NCBI GenBank assembly: GCA_946540435.1
Contig: CAMNII010000021.1
Coordinates: 1-39,412 of the forward strand
DNA length: 39,412 bases
Reading direction: 5' to 3'
Source: an uncultured Prevotella sp.
Lineage (GTDB): Bacteria; Bacteroidota; Bacteroidia; Bacteroidales; Bacteroidaceae
The notes beneath the pieces were generated by a model, which saw only the letters and a program-made list of their open reading frames with translations, was not told the origin of the DNA and searched no databases. Made by a program: the position numbers and the translations under genes. Below are positions 24,936 to 34,984 of the stretch, one piece after another (the stretch's first letter is position 1; each line of letters starts with the position of its first letter).

Positions 24936-26867
24936 ATGAGATTAAAAAACATCCTCCTCACAGCAGTTATGACTTGGGCTATCGGAATGAACGCCAACGC
25001 GCAAGGACCCGAGACCGTCTATCGGAAAGAGGCCACACGCTTCCAACTCTTCGCACCACAGAAAGCCAAGAAGGTAACCCTGCGACTCTATCACGACGGA
25101 ATTGGCGGACGGCCCTACAAGACCGTGAAGATGAGACGCGACGCTACCATGAGCGACATCTGGACAGCCACCGTCAAAGGCGACCTGAAAGGGACATTCT
25201 ATACCTTCGACGTGACGGGGACAAAGAAGAAACCCAACGAGACACCGGGTATCTTTGCACGTGCCGTCGGCGTCAACGGACAGCGCGGTGCCATCATCGA
25301 CATGAACGACACCGACCCGGAAGGATGGCTCGAAGACGCAAGCCCCGTAGGACAAGACCCCACAGACCTCGTCATCTACGAACTGCACCACCGCGACTTC
25401 TCCATCCATCCCAACTCAGGGTTCGAGCACAAAGGGAAATACCTCGCACTGACCGAGAAGAAAGCTATCGACCACCTGCTTAAACTCGGTGTCAACGCCG
25501 TGCACATCCTGCCCTCGTTCGACTTCGCATCCATCGACGAGACCAGACTCGACGAACCGCAATACAACTGGGGCTACGACCCACTGAACTACAACGTCCC
25601 CGAAGGCTCCTATGCCACCGACCCCTACGACCCTGTCTGTCGCATCAAGGAGTTCAAGCAGATGGTCATGGCACTCCACGATGTCGGCATACGCGTCATC
25701 CTCGACGTCGTCTATAACCATACCTTCGACATCATGGGCAGCAACTTCCAGAAGACCTTCCCAGGTTACTTCTTCAGAAAGGATGCCTCCGGCTCCTACA
25801 GCAACGGGTCGGGATGCGGCAACGAAACGGCATCGGAACGCGAGATGATGCGGATGTTCATGCTCGAGAGCGTGAAATACTGGATGAAAGAGTATCACAT
25901 CGACGGCTTCCGCTTCGACCTCATGGGCGTGCACGACATCGAGACGATGAACTTCATCGCCAACATGGTACACCAGATGGATGAACGCGTCTTCATCTAT
26001 GGTGAAGGATGGAGCGCAGGACAGTGTGCATACCCCGCCGAAAAGCTCGCCACGAAGGCACACGTCAGACAGATGCCGCATGTCGCAGCCTTCTGCGATG
26101 ACATGCGCGACGCCCTCCGCGGACCTTTCAACGACGACAAGAAAGGAGCCTTCCTCGCCGGCATCCCCGGTGAGGAGGAGAGTCTGAAAGCCGGCATTGC
26201 CGGAATGGTTGCCCACCCGCAGGTGGACTACGCCAAGGTGAACTATTCCGACGAGCCATGGGCTGCCAGCCCCGCACAGATGATCAGCTATGTCAGCTGC
26301 CACGACGACATGTGTCTCACCGACAGACTGCGCACAGAGATGCCCGGCATCAGCGACGAGGAACTCATCCGACTCGACCTGCTCGCACAGACAGCCGTAT
26401 TCACCTCGCAGGGCGTACCCTTCATGCTCTCCGGAGAGGAGATGCTGCGCAACAAGAAGGGTGTGCACAACTCCTACAACTCACCCGACGACGTCAACCA
26501 ACTCGACTGGCAGAACCTCGAACGCTACCCGCAGGTCTTCGACTACTACCGCGGACTCATCAGCCTCCGACGAAACCACCCGGCCTTCCGCATGGCCGAC
26601 GCCGAGCTCATCCGAAAACACCTGGAGTTCCTGCCAGTACAGGACAACCTGGTGGCATTCCGTCTCAAAGACAACGCCCGAAACGATGAATGGCAGGACA
26701 TCATCGTCATACTCAACGCAAACAAAGAGACACGCACGGTCAGCATCCCCGACGGTCAGTGGACCGTCGTATGCAGCGACGGCATCATCAACGAGAAAGG
26801 CATCAGGGACTTCAACGGAAACCAAGCAACCGTCAACCCGCAATCAGCACTCATCATACACAATTAA
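24936..26867 (+). CDS. pulA: Type I pullulanase (GH13), exported
   Basis: A 643-residue debranching enzyme cutting alpha-1,6 bonds in pullulan, glycogen and limit dextrins. Signal peptide 1-22 (GMNANA-Q); CBM48-like domain about 25-115; catalytic barrel about 140-550; beta domain to 643. The type I signature YNWGYDPLNYNVPEGSYATDP is present (split here only by naming). Triad: D328 (GFRFDLMG), E357 (YGEGWSAG), D457 (SCHDDMCL). The start at 24936 gives a clean signal peptide; the longer reading into malQ is unlikely. Predicted periplasmic. It lies between malQ and the susA-like gene in one operon. Confidence 0.95.
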   Translation: MRLKNILLTAVMTWAIGMNANAQGPETVYRKEATRFQLFAPQKAKKVTLRLYHDGIGGRPYKTVKMRRDATMSDIWTATVKGDLKGTFYTFDVTGTKKKPNETPGIFARAVGVNGQRGAIIDMNDTDPEGWLEDASPVGQDPTDLVIYELHHRDFSIHPNSGFEHKGKYLALTEKKAIDHLLKLGVNAVHILPSFDFASIDETRLDEPQYNWGYDPLNYNVPEGSYATDPYDPVCRIKEFKQMVMALHDVGIRVILDVVYNHTFDIMGSNFQKTFPGYFFRKDASGSYSNGSGCGNETASEREMMRMFMLESVKYWMKEYHIDGFRFDLMGVHDIETMNFIANMVHQMDERVFIYGEGWSAGQCAYPAEKLATKAHVRQMPHVAAFCDDMRDALRGPFNDDKKGAFLAGIPGEEESLKAGIAGMVAHPQVDYAKVNYSDEPWAASPAQMISYVSCHDDMCLTDRLRTEMPGISDEELIRLDLLAQTAVFTSQGVPFMLSGEEMLRNKKGVHNSYNSPDDVNQLDWQNLERYPQVFDYYRGLISLRRNHPAFRMADAELIRKHLEFLPVQDNLVAFRLKDNARNDEWQDIIVILNANKETRTVSIPDGQWTVVCSDGIINEKGIRDFNGNQATVNPQSALIIHN

Positions 26868-26874
26868 TACCCTT

Positions 26875-28848
26875 ATGAAGAAATACCGTTTTATCATCAG
26901 TGTCTTGGCAGGACTGGCATTCATCTCCTGCAAACAAGCAGCAACCGACTTCAAGGACCAAGGCAACGGTGCCGTGGAAGTCAGTCGCATCGATCCCACC
27001 GACTGGTACGTGGGAATGAAAGACCCCACCGTGCAGCTCATGGTCTATGGCAAGGACATCCGTGAGGCCGAAGTGTCGGTGAACGGCGCAAAAGTAGACT
27101 CCATCGTACGTCTCGACTCACCCAACTACCTCTTGGTATATCTCGACCTGAGCCGCGCAAAAGCAGGCAAACTGCCGATAGCCTTCAAGCGCGGTGACGA
27201 CAAGACCATCGTGGAATACACCCTCAAGGAACGCGAGATGAAGGGCGAGGAGCGACAGGGCTTCACCAACGCCGACGTGCTCTACATGCTTATGCCCGAC
27301 CGCTTCGCACAGTCGGACAGCCACCCGACACAGGTGGAAGGACTCAACAGCTACGTCGAAGACCGCTCACAGCCCTCACTCCGACATGGAGGCGACCTGG
27401 AAGGCATACGCCAACACCTCGACTATTTCAACGAGCTCGGCGTCACAGCCCTCTGGTTTACACCAGTACTGGAGAACAACTCTCCCGACAGCTACGGCGG
27501 AAAGGTGAGCACCTATCATGGCTATGCCACTACCGACTACTACCGCGTAGACCCACGATTCGGAACCAACGACGACTACCGGCGCCTCATCGACGACGCC
27601 CACCAGCACGGACTGAAGGTCGTCATGGACATGATCTTCAACCACAGCGGCTTTGAGCATCCATGGGTGGCAGACATGCCCGCCAAAGACTGGTTCAACA
27701 ACCCCGAATGGCTTGACCCCGCCAACCAGACGCCTGAGCATATCACCGAGATACACCACCAGGACGGCGTGACAAAGATCAGCGACCTCTACCGGCAGAC
27801 ATCCTACAAACTGACACCGGTCCTCGACCCCTATGCCTCCGACATCGACAAGGCCGAGACTACCGACGGATGGTTCGTGCCCACCATGCCCGACCTGAAC
27901 CAGCGCAACCCGCATGTCATCCGCTACCTCATCCAGAACTCCGAATGGTGGATTGAGACCGTGGGCATCGACGGCATACGCATGGACACCTACCCCTATG
28001 CCGACCGGCAGGCCATGGCCACATGGATGAAGACGCTCGACAACGAATACCCCAACTTCAACACCGTCGGCGAAACATGGGTTACAGAACCAGCCTATAC
28101 CGCCGCTTGGCAGAAAGAAAGCAGGATAGAGAAAGACAACTCCTACCTGAAGACCGTCATGGACTTCTCCTTCTTCGACAAGCTCAACCAGGCACGGTAT
28201 GAGGAAACCGACGGATGGTGGCACGGCTTCAACCGCCTGTACAACTCCTTCGTATACGACTACCTGTACGAAGACCCCAGCCACGTCATGGCCTTCATCG
28301 AGAACCACGACACCGACCGCTTCCTCGGCGAGGGACATCCGGGACAGGACAAGCCCGCCCTTAAGCAGGCACTCGCCCTGCTGCTCACCGTGAACCGCAT
28401 CCCACAGCTCTACTATGGCACCGAGATCCTCATGAACGGCACCAAGGCACAGACCGACGGCAACGTGCGCAAAGACTTCCCCGGCGGCTTCAAGGGCGAC
28501 GAGCACAACTGCTTCACCGCCGAAGGCCGTACGGCCGACGAACAGGAGATGTTCCAATGGCTGTCAACGCTGCTCCACTGGCGTCAAGGCAACGAAGTCA
28601 TCACCAAGGGCCGCCAAGTGCAGTTCACCCCGTGGAAAGGCGTCTATGTCGTTGCCCGACAGCATGAAGGCAAAACCATCATGACCGTGCTCAACGGCAC
28701 CAGCCAGCCCACGCAGCTCGATTGGAACCGCTATGCCGAACTCACCAGCGGCAAAACCACGGCCAAGGACATCCTCACCGGAAAGACTTATGCCATAGGA
28801 GAAAACACAGAACTCGAGCCTCGGGCGACACTCGTCCTCGAGTTCTGA
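26875..28848 (+). CDS. susA: SusA-like neopullulanase/cyclomaltodextrinase (GH13), lipoprotein
   Basis: A 657-residue enzyme hydrolysing maltooligosaccharides, pullulan or cyclodextrins. Lipobox FISC with Cys19; N-terminal cyclomaltodextrinase-type beta domain about 35-130; GH13 barrel about 135-560, with YMLMPDRFAQSD at its start; C-terminal beta domain about 575-657. Triad: D371 (GIRMDTYPYAD), E400 (VGETWV), D479 (IENHDTDRFL). Residues after the Cys are KQAATD, without the acidic cluster seen in SusD/E/F here, so a periplasm-facing lipoprotein is inferred. The start at 26875, 7 bases after pulA, is chosen for the lipoprotein signal; a longer reading would overlap pulA in another frame. The symbol is by analogy with Bacteroides susA. 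Confidence 0.9.
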   Translation: MKKYRFIISVLAGLAFISCKQAATDFKDQGNGAVEVSRIDPTDWYVGMKDPTVQLMVYGKDIREAEVSVNGAKVDSIVRLDSPNYLLVYLDLSRAKAGKLPIAFKRGDDKTIVEYTLKEREMKGEERQGFTNADVLYMLMPDRFAQSDSHPTQVEGLNSYVEDRSQPSLRHGGDLEGIRQHLDYFNELGVTALWFTPVLENNSPDSYGGKVSTYHGYATTDYYRVDPRFGTNDDYRRLIDDAHQHGLKVVMDMIFNHSGFEHPWVADMPAKDWFNNPEWLDPANQTPEHITEIHHQDGVTKISDLYRQTSYKLTPVLDPYASDIDKAETTDGWFVPTMPDLNQRNPHVIRYLIQNSEWWIETVGIDGIRMDTYPYADRQAMATWMKTLDNEYPNFNTVGETWVTEPAYTAAWQKESRIEKDNSYLKTVMDFSFFDKLNQARYEETDGWWHGFNRLYNSFVYDYLYEDPSHVMAFIENHDTDRFLGEGHPGQDKPALKQALALLLTVNRIPQLYYGTEILMNGTKAQTDGNVRKDFPGGFKGDEHNCFTAEGRTADEQEMFQWLSTLLHWRQGNEVITKGRQVQFTPWKGVYVVARQHEGKTIMTVLNGTSQPTQLDWNRYAELTSGKTTAKDILTGKTYAIGENTELEPRATLVLEF

Positions 28849-28861
28849 AACAAGAAGGCAA

Positions 28862-28871
28862 CAAACGTTTG
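28862..28871 (+). promoter_or_regulatory. Operator-like palindrome upstream of susC
   Basis: The perfect palindrome CAAACGTTTG, within aacaaacgtttgcac, begins 13 bases after the susA-like stop. It lies 57 bases before the susC -7 element, the same geometry as at malQ and the amylase. Confidence 0.7.
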
Positions 28872-28928
28872 CACAAGCCAAAAGGCGCTTTTTGGCAACA
28901 AAAAGTAGCGAATGGTTTGAAATTCTTG

Positions 28929-28936
28929 TACTTTTG
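28929..28936 (+). promoter_or_regulatory. -7 element of the susCDEF operon
   Basis: TACTTTTG matches TAnnTTTG, 57 bases before the susC ATG. No TTTG lies at the correct -33 distance, consistent with activator control. It gives susCDEF a promoter separate from malQ-pulA-susA. Confidence 0.6.
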
Positions 28937-28993
28937 CACGCATTTATATAAATATTAAAGAATAATATATTACAACTAACTTTAAAAACCAAA

Positions 28994-31900
28994 ATGATGA
29001 AGCAGGTAAAATTTACATTGCCTCTGAGGATGCTCGCACTTGTCTGCGGGCTCATCCTTTCAGCAAGCGCCTTTGCACAGCAGATTACTGTCAATGGCCA
29101 CGTTAAAGACACTACCGGCGAACCCATCATCGGTGCTACCATCCGCGTCGTTGGCGACGCCGCCATGGCAGCATCAGACTTCGACGGTAATTTCACCATT
29201 AAGGCTAAGCAGGGCGCACAGCTCACGATATCCTGCATCGGATATCAGGACGCCACGGCTACCGCAAGCCCTAATGTAGTCATCACAATGCAGGACGACG
29301 CCCAGCTGCTGAGCGACGTCGTCGTCATCGGTTACGGCCGCGCCAAGAAGGAAGACCTGACAGGTTCGGTGACCGCCATGAAGCCCGATGAAATGTCGAA
29401 AGGTATCACCAACAACGCCAGCGACATGCTCGTCGGTAAGGTGGCCGGTGTCGACGTCATCACCGCAGGCGGTGCTCCTGGAGCCGGCGCACAGATCCGC
29501 ATCCGTGGCGGCGCCTCTCTCTCTGCATCCAACGACCCGCTGTATGTCATCGACGGACTGCCCATCGACAACAACAATGCAAACGGAGTGTCGAACATCC
29601 TGGCTATGATCAACCCGAACGACATCGAGACCTTCACCATCCTGAAGGACGCTTCGGCAACAGCCATCTACGGCTCACGTGCCTCGAACGGTGTCATCAT
29701 CATCACCACCAAGAAGGGTAAGGAAGGACAGCGTGCGCGCGTCAGCTACAACGGCGACGTGACACTCTCCACCATTGCCAAGAAATACGACGTGCTCGAC
29801 GGCGACGCCTACCGTGCACTCATCGCCGGCATCGACGGACTCGACGCCTCACAGCTTGGCGATGCCAACACCAACTGGCAGGACGAGATCTTCCGCACGA
29901 CACTCTCCACAACCCATACCATCTCCGTCAGCGGAGGCCTGAAGAACATGCCCTATCGCATCAGCGGCGGCATGAACATCGGCAACGGTATCGTGATGAA
30001 CAACTGGATGCGCCGCTCCAACGTGTCGGCAAACCTCGCACCCTCGTTCCTCGACAACCACCTGAACTTCAACATCACCACGAAGTACATGTATGAGAAG
30101 GACCGCTACGTCAGCGACGGTGCCGCCATCGGTGCTGCCCTGTCAATGGATCCTACACGTCCCGTGCACGATGCAGGCAGCGACTTCAAATACTCCGGCG
30201 GATACTGGCAGTACATGATTAACAGCTCGACCATCTCCGACCCGAACTGGACGAAGACCACCAACCCCAATGCTCCGCAGAACCCCGTGGCACTGCTCAA
30301 CACCGAGCGTATGATTGCCCAGTCGCACGACTACTCCGGCAATATCGAGATGGACTATAAGATTCACGGGTTCGAAGACCTCCACATCCACGGAAACCTG
30401 GGTGCACAGTACACGGCTACCAACCAGCACACCCAGTACTCACCCTACTCCTACAACAACAACTACTACGGATGGGACGGCATTACAAACTACTACAAAT
30501 ATAACATTGTCGGTTCTGCCTATGCACAGTATATGAAGGAGATTGGTGCACACAACATCGACATCCAGGCCGGTGCCGAACAGAGCCACTACCACCGCAG
30601 CGGCTTCAGCGACGGCACAAAGTGGGACTCCTACCTCAACCAAGAGAAAGATCCCGCCCACCGCTTCAACGAGCGTGGCGAGGCCGAGAACGAGTGGCGC
30701 ACGCACAACAGCATCCTCTCCTACTTCGGACGTCTGAACTACAACCTCCTCGACCGCTACCTCATCACCGCCACATTCCGTGCCGATGGTAGCTCGCGCT
30801 TCGCCAAAGGACACAAGTGGGGCTACTTCCCCGCTGCAGCACTGGCATGGAAGGTGAACAACGAACCCTTCCTGAAGAACGCCAACTGGCTCGACGAGTT
30901 GAAGGTACGCCTCGGATGGGGTAAGACCGGTCAGCAGAACGGTATCGACGACTTCTACTATGCACCGCTCTACGTGCGCAGTAACGCCTATGCCCAATAT
31001 CAGTTCGGAAAAGACTTCTACTACACCACACGCCCGAACCGCTACAACCCCGACCTGACATGGGAGAAGACCACCACCTACAATGCAGGTATCGACTTCT
31101 CCGCACTCAACGGACGCTTCTCATTCACCGTCGACGGATACTACCGCAAGACCACCGACCTGCTGGCCAGTGTGAGAGTACCTGCCATGATGAACTTCAG
31201 CGACCAGGTGATGAAGAACATCGGTTCGCTCGAAAACTATGGTGTTGAATTCTCGTTCGACGTCAAGCCCATCGTCACCAAGGACTTCACATGGGACATC
31301 ACCTATAACGTAGGATGGAACCACAACGAAATCACCGCCCTCGACGCCGGTGCTCAGGACTGGGTCTGGTCAGGAGCCACACTCGGCATGAGCGGCAGCC
31401 TCCAGCGCAACAAGGTGGGACAGCCTATGAACTCCTTCTATGTCTACCAGCAGGTATACGATGAGGCCGGCAAGCCCATCGAAGGTCTCTATGTCGACCG
31501 CGACGCCGACGGACAGATTACCGACGCCGACCGCTACTACTACAAGAACCCCGCTGCCGACATCATCATGGGTGCCACGATGAAGTTCCTCTACAAGCGC
31601 TTCGACCTCAGTGCAGCCTTCCACGCTGCCATCGGCAACTACGTCTACTACGACTTCCTCGCCGGACGCGCTCCCGTAGGAACAGCACTCTATTCGAACT
31701 CCAACTTCCACAACTCAACACCTGAGGCTGTGGCACTCGGATTCACAGGAACAAGTATCACTTCCGACTACTATAAGTTCAGCGACTACTTCGTGCGCAA
31801 CGCTTCCTACCTGAAGTGCTCGAACATCACGCTGGGCTACTCCTTCCCTGCATTCTACGAGTATGCCGGCCACAAGTACTTCGACGGCCGCGTGTTCCTC

Positions 31901-32026
31901 ACCGTGCAGAACCCATTCATCATCTCCAAGTACAAGGGCATCGACCCGGAAGTGGCCAGCGGCTTCGACAGCAACCCCTATCCGCGTCCCCGCAGCTTCC
32001 AGCTTGGTGTGAACCTGAACTTCTAA
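28994..32026 (+). CDS. susC: SusC-type TonB-dependent starch oligosaccharide transporter
   Basis: A 1010-residue outer-membrane importer. Signal peptide about 1-29 (ASAFA-Q); carboxypeptidase-regulatory-like domain about 30-100 (GHVKDTTGEPIIGATIRV); TonB-box-like VVVIGYGRAKKEDLTGSV; plug about 110-230 with the SusC/RagA signature AIYGSRASNGVIIITTKKGK; 22-strand beta-barrel from about 235, ending in the aromatic QLGVNLNF expected for outer-membrane assembly. It pairs with the SusD-like lipoprotein 25 bases downstream to bind and import maltooligosaccharides. ATG codons at 28994 and 28997 are both possible starts. Confidence 0.95.
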   Translation: MMKQVKFTLPLRMLALVCGLILSASAFAQQITVNGHVKDTTGEPIIGATIRVVGDAAMAASDFDGNFTIKAKQGAQLTISCIGYQDATATASPNVVITMQDDAQLLSDVVVIGYGRAKKEDLTGSVTAMKPDEMSKGITNNASDMLVGKVAGVDVITAGGAPGAGAQIRIRGGASLSASNDPLYVIDGLPIDNNNANGVSNILAMINPNDIETFTILKDASATAIYGSRASNGVIIITTKKGKEGQRARVSYNGDVTLSTIAKKYDVLDGDAYRALIAGIDGLDASQLGDANTNWQDEIFRTTLSTTHTISVSGGLKNMPYRISGGMNIGNGIVMNNWMRRSNVSANLAPSFLDNHLNFNITTKYMYEKDRYVSDGAAIGAALSMDPTRPVHDAGSDFKYSGGYWQYMINSSTISDPNWTKTTNPNAPQNPVALLNTERMIAQSHDYSGNIEMDYKIHGFEDLHIHGNLGAQYTATNQHTQYSPYSYNNNYYGWDGITNYYKYNIVGSAYAQYMKEIGAHNIDIQAGAEQSHYHRSGFSDGTKWDSYLNQEKDPAHRFNERGEAENEWRTHNSILSYFGRLNYNLLDRYLITATFRADGSSRFAKGHKWGYFPAAALAWKVNNEPFLKNANWLDELKVRLGWGKTGQQNGIDDFYYAPLYVRSNAYAQYQFGKDFYYTTRPNRYNPDLTWEKTTTYNAGIDFSALNGRFSFTVDGYYRKTTDLLASVRVPAMMNFSDQVMKNIGSLENYGVEFSFDVKPIVTKDFTWDITYNVGWNHNEITALDAGAQDWVWSGATLGMSGSLQRNKVGQPMNSFYVYQQVYDEAGKPIEGLYVDRDADGQITDADRYYYKNPAADIIMGATMKFLYKRFDLSAAFHAAIGNYVYYDFLAGRAPVGTALYSNSNFHNSTPEAVALGFTGTSITSDYYKFSDYFVRNASYLKCSNITLGYSFPAFYEYAGHKYFDGRVFLTVQNPFIISKYKGIDPEVASGFDSNPYPRPRSFQLGVNLNF

Positions 32027-32051
32027 ATCAACTTGTTAAGCAATCACAGAT

Positions 32052-33770
32052 ATGAAAAATATAGCAATCAAAACAGCAATGGCAGGACTGCTCCTCATGG
32101 GAACCGTCTCCTGCTCCGACGAGCTTAACATCTCATCCATCGACCCCAAGACCAGCGCCACTTTCGACGATATGGAACTGCTCGCCAAGCAGTATGGCAC
32201 ACTCGGACTGACCGGACAGATCGGCGGTGCCGACGCCCCGGACTTCGGCGACGACGAGGGTGAGAGCGGCTTCTACCGCGTCATCTTCAACCTGCAGGAA
32301 CTCTGCTCCGACGAGACAGCATGGGCATGGCAGGACAACGAAGACATGCGTCCACTGACCAACATCGCATGGACACAGAGCTCCGCACGTACCTACTGGG
32401 CATACCAGCGTCTTTCCTTCGACATCACGCTCTACAACTCATACCTCTCACTGCAGGCAGGACGCACCGACGGTGAGTATCCTCACTATCTGGCCGAAGT
32501 ACGCTTCCTCCGTGCCCTGCATTACTACTATTATCTCGACCTGTTCCGCAAGGCTCCCTTCAAACTCGACTTCTCGATGAACGAGCTGCCCGTGGAAAAA
32601 GCAGGCACTGAGCTCTATAAATGGATCGACCAGGAGCTGACCGAGCTGGAAGGGCTGCTGGCACCGATGGGTAGCTTCAACGGCACCGACAACTTCGGAC
32701 GTGCCGACCAGGGCGCTGCCTATGCCCTGCATGCCCGCCTGGCCCTGAACTCCGAGGTCTACACCAACGGCGAGATCAAGGACTATCAGAAGGCCATCGA
32801 CTACTGCAACCTGCTGATTGGCGGTCCCTATGCACTCTCAAAGGCCACCAATGCCAACGGCTTCACCGGCTACGAGCAGGTGTTCATGGGCGACAACGAC
32901 TACAACCCGCAGGCCATGAAGGAAATCATCTTCGCCATCCGTCAGGACGGCACCCACACGCAGGAGCACGCCGGGTCGACATACCTCGTCAGCTCATGCC
33001 GTGGCGCAGGCATGCCTTACAGCTACACCGACAACTACTGGACCTGTAACTTCGCACGCCGCACGATGATTGAGAAGTTCTTCCCCACCGTCACCGACTG
33101 CCCGCTGGCTACCAAGGATGAAGTCAAGAAATATCTCGAAGAGAAAGGCCTGAAAAAGTTCAACACCGAAGCACAGGTCATCGAAGCCGATGCAGCCCTC
33201 GGTGGCTCCACAGAGGAAATCAAGGCCGCTGCCAACGACGACCGTGCACTGTTCTACGGCGGCGTAGGAGGCACGACAGCCGACGACGCACGCACCTACG
33301 ACCTGCCCAACGGACAGATCAAGGGCTTCCTCAACGGACTGAGCATCGTCAAGTGGCAGAACCGCCGCTCCGACAACAGCGCTCCCAGCCCCACCCTCTT
33401 CTCTGACACCGACATACCCCTGTTCCGTCTGGCCGAGGCTTACCTGACACGCGCAGAAGCCAAGCTGCGTCTGGGTCAGGACGGTGCACTGGCCGATGTC
33501 AACGAGATCCGTGCACGCGCTCACGCCAACCAGCTGAACGCCATCACACTCGACCAGATGCCCGACGAGTGGTGCCGCGAGTTCTACTTCGAGGCACGCC
33601 GCCGCAGCGACCTCGTCCGCTTCGGCCTGTTCACCTCCAGCCGCTATGTATGGCCGATGAAGGGAGGTACAGCCACCGGCACCGGCGTAGACTCTCACTT
33701 CAATGTCTACCCCATCCCCTACAACGACATCGTTGGTAACCCCAACATGACTCAGAACCCAGGTTATTAA
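32052..33770 (+). CDS. susD: SusD-type surface starch-binding lipoprotein
   Basis: A 572-residue RagB/SusD-family lipoprotein that caps the SusC barrel and binds starch helices. Lipobox GTVSC (Cys21) followed by acidic SDE, a pattern linked to surface export. TPR-like helices about 80-250 include VRFLRALHYYYYLDLFRKAP and AAYALHARLALNSEVY. The family C-terminal segment AEAYLTRAEAKLRLGQDGAL and the RRRSDLVRFGLF motif are present. It lies between susC and the susE-like gene, with gaps of 25 and 30 bases. Confidence 0.95.
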   Translation: MKNIAIKTAMAGLLLMGTVSCSDELNISSIDPKTSATFDDMELLAKQYGTLGLTGQIGGADAPDFGDDEGESGFYRVIFNLQELCSDETAWAWQDNEDMRPLTNIAWTQSSARTYWAYQRLSFDITLYNSYLSLQAGRTDGEYPHYLAEVRFLRALHYYYYLDLFRKAPFKLDFSMNELPVEKAGTELYKWIDQELTELEGLLAPMGSFNGTDNFGRADQGAAYALHARLALNSEVYTNGEIKDYQKAIDYCNLLIGGPYALSKATNANGFTGYEQVFMGDNDYNPQAMKEIIFAIRQDGTHTQEHAGSTYLVSSCRGAGMPYSYTDNYWTCNFARRTMIEKFFPTVTDCPLATKDEVKKYLEEKGLKKFNTEAQVIEADAALGGSTEEIKAAANDDRALFYGGVGGTTADDARTYDLPNGQIKGFLNGLSIVKWQNRRSDNSAPSPTLFSDTDIPLFRLAEAYLTRAEAKLRLGQDGALADVNEIRARAHANQLNAITLDQMPDEWCREFYFEARRRSDLVRFGLFTSSRYVWPMKGGTATGTGVDSHFNVYPIPYNDIVGNPNMTQNPGY

Positions 33771-33800
33771 TTCAACAGCATATAATATAATAGGAATATT

Positions 33801-34961
33801 ATGAAAAAGATTTTTCAATACCTGTTGCTGCCGGTAATGGCTCTGGCACTGGCCTCCTGCGAGACCGACGACGAGAGCAACCCCACGCTCGACGTCAGCG
33901 GCGCCGCCAATGGCTTCACGCTCAACATGCCGGCTCTTGCACAGAACAACACCTACGACCTGTCGGCAGCCGAGAAGCTGTGGCTCACCTGCTCACAGCC
34001 TAACTACGGAGGCGTGCCCTATGTCACACGATACTATGTCCAGGTGGCCAACGAAGCTTCTTTCGAGGCTTACAAGGAGCTTGCCACCTCTTTTACCACG
34101 GCTAAGATGGGTGTCGATGCCTATGAGCTCAACCAGGCCATCGTAGCCCTCTTCCAGGAGGCAAACCCCGACACCGACTATCCCAACCAGCCCGCACCGG
34201 CATATATCCGCCTGCGTGCCATCATCGACGGATACAACTTCGGAGAGAGCTTCTCGAACATCATCACCCTGCCCAGCGTGCTCGCCACCTATCAGGCTCC
34301 GAAGGCTACACTGCCTACAGAGGTTTATGTCATCGGCAGCTCCATCGGCACAGCATGGAGCACATGGAAGCCGCTGGCTCCCGTCTACGATGCTAAAGGA
34401 CAGTTCTACACCATGGTATACTTCCCTGCCAACGGAATGTTCAAGTGGGGTCTCGAGCAAGGCGACTGGCGCGGCGGCGACCGTCTGCGTGCCATCAACG
34501 ACAATGCCAACGCCGGCGCTACCGTCAACGAGGCCGACAACAACAACATCCAGATTGCCAACGCTGGATGGTACGTGCTGAACTACTCGGCAGAAATCGT
34601 GGGCAACAGCGTACAGTTCGAACTCAACATCTATCCCGGAAAGGCATATGTCATCGGTAACGCCTACGGCGACTGGACCGACAGCAACGACGCCCTCGCC
34701 ATGACGGCTCCTGCCGATGCCAGCGGCGAATGGGTATCACCCGCCGCCACTGCCAAGGAAGAGCTCCGCGCCTATATCAAGGTTCCCGGATACGAATGGT
34801 GGCGCACGGAGTTCACCCTCCTCAACGGAGGACTCTACTGGCGTGTCGTCAATATCATCAGCAACTGGGCAGAGAATGTCGGTGCCGAATACTCCGTCAC
34901 CATGCAACCCGGACAGAAGCTCTATGTCAACTTCGACACCAATACCGGTGAAGTGCGTTAA
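33801..34961 (+). CDS. susE: SusE-like surface starch-binding lipoprotein
   Basis: A 386-residue lipoprotein with lipobox LASC (Cys20) followed by ETDDES, an acidic cluster typical of surface-exported Bacteroidetes lipoproteins. The N-terminal Ig-like SusE domain is about 30-165. Two starch-binding modules follow: about 173-279 (begins EVYVIGSSIG) and about 281-386 (begins AYVIGNAYGDW), each with exposed Trp and Tyr (e.g. YEWWRTEF) able to stack on glucose rings. The domain plan (one Ig, two CBMs) matches SusE of Bacteroides thetaiotaomicron. No catalytic residues; it helps hold starch at the surface. Confidence 0.88.
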   Translation: MKKIFQYLLLPVMALALASCETDDESNPTLDVSGAANGFTLNMPALAQNNTYDLSAAEKLWLTCSQPNYGGVPYVTRYYVQVANEASFEAYKELATSFTTAKMGVDAYELNQAIVALFQEANPDTDYPNQPAPAYIRLRAIIDGYNFGESFSNIITLPSVLATYQAPKATLPTEVYVIGSSIGTAWSTWKPLAPVYDAKGQFYTMVYFPANGMFKWGLEQGDWRGGDRLRAINDNANAGATVNEADNNNIQIANAGWYVLNYSAEIVGNSVQFELNIYPGKAYVIGNAYGDWTDSNDALAMTAPADASGEWVSPAATAKEELRAYIKVPGYEWWRTEFTLLNGGLYWRVVNIISNWAENVGAEYSVTMQPGQKLYVNFDTNTGEVR

Positions 34962-34984
34962 ACCCTTTAACAGAGAACAAGAAT

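Noticed and set aside
26290..26874. Upstream extension of the susA-like gene
   Set aside because: It overlaps the end of pulA in another frame and is Ser/Thr/Arg-rich nonsense. The lipoprotein signal begins at 26875.
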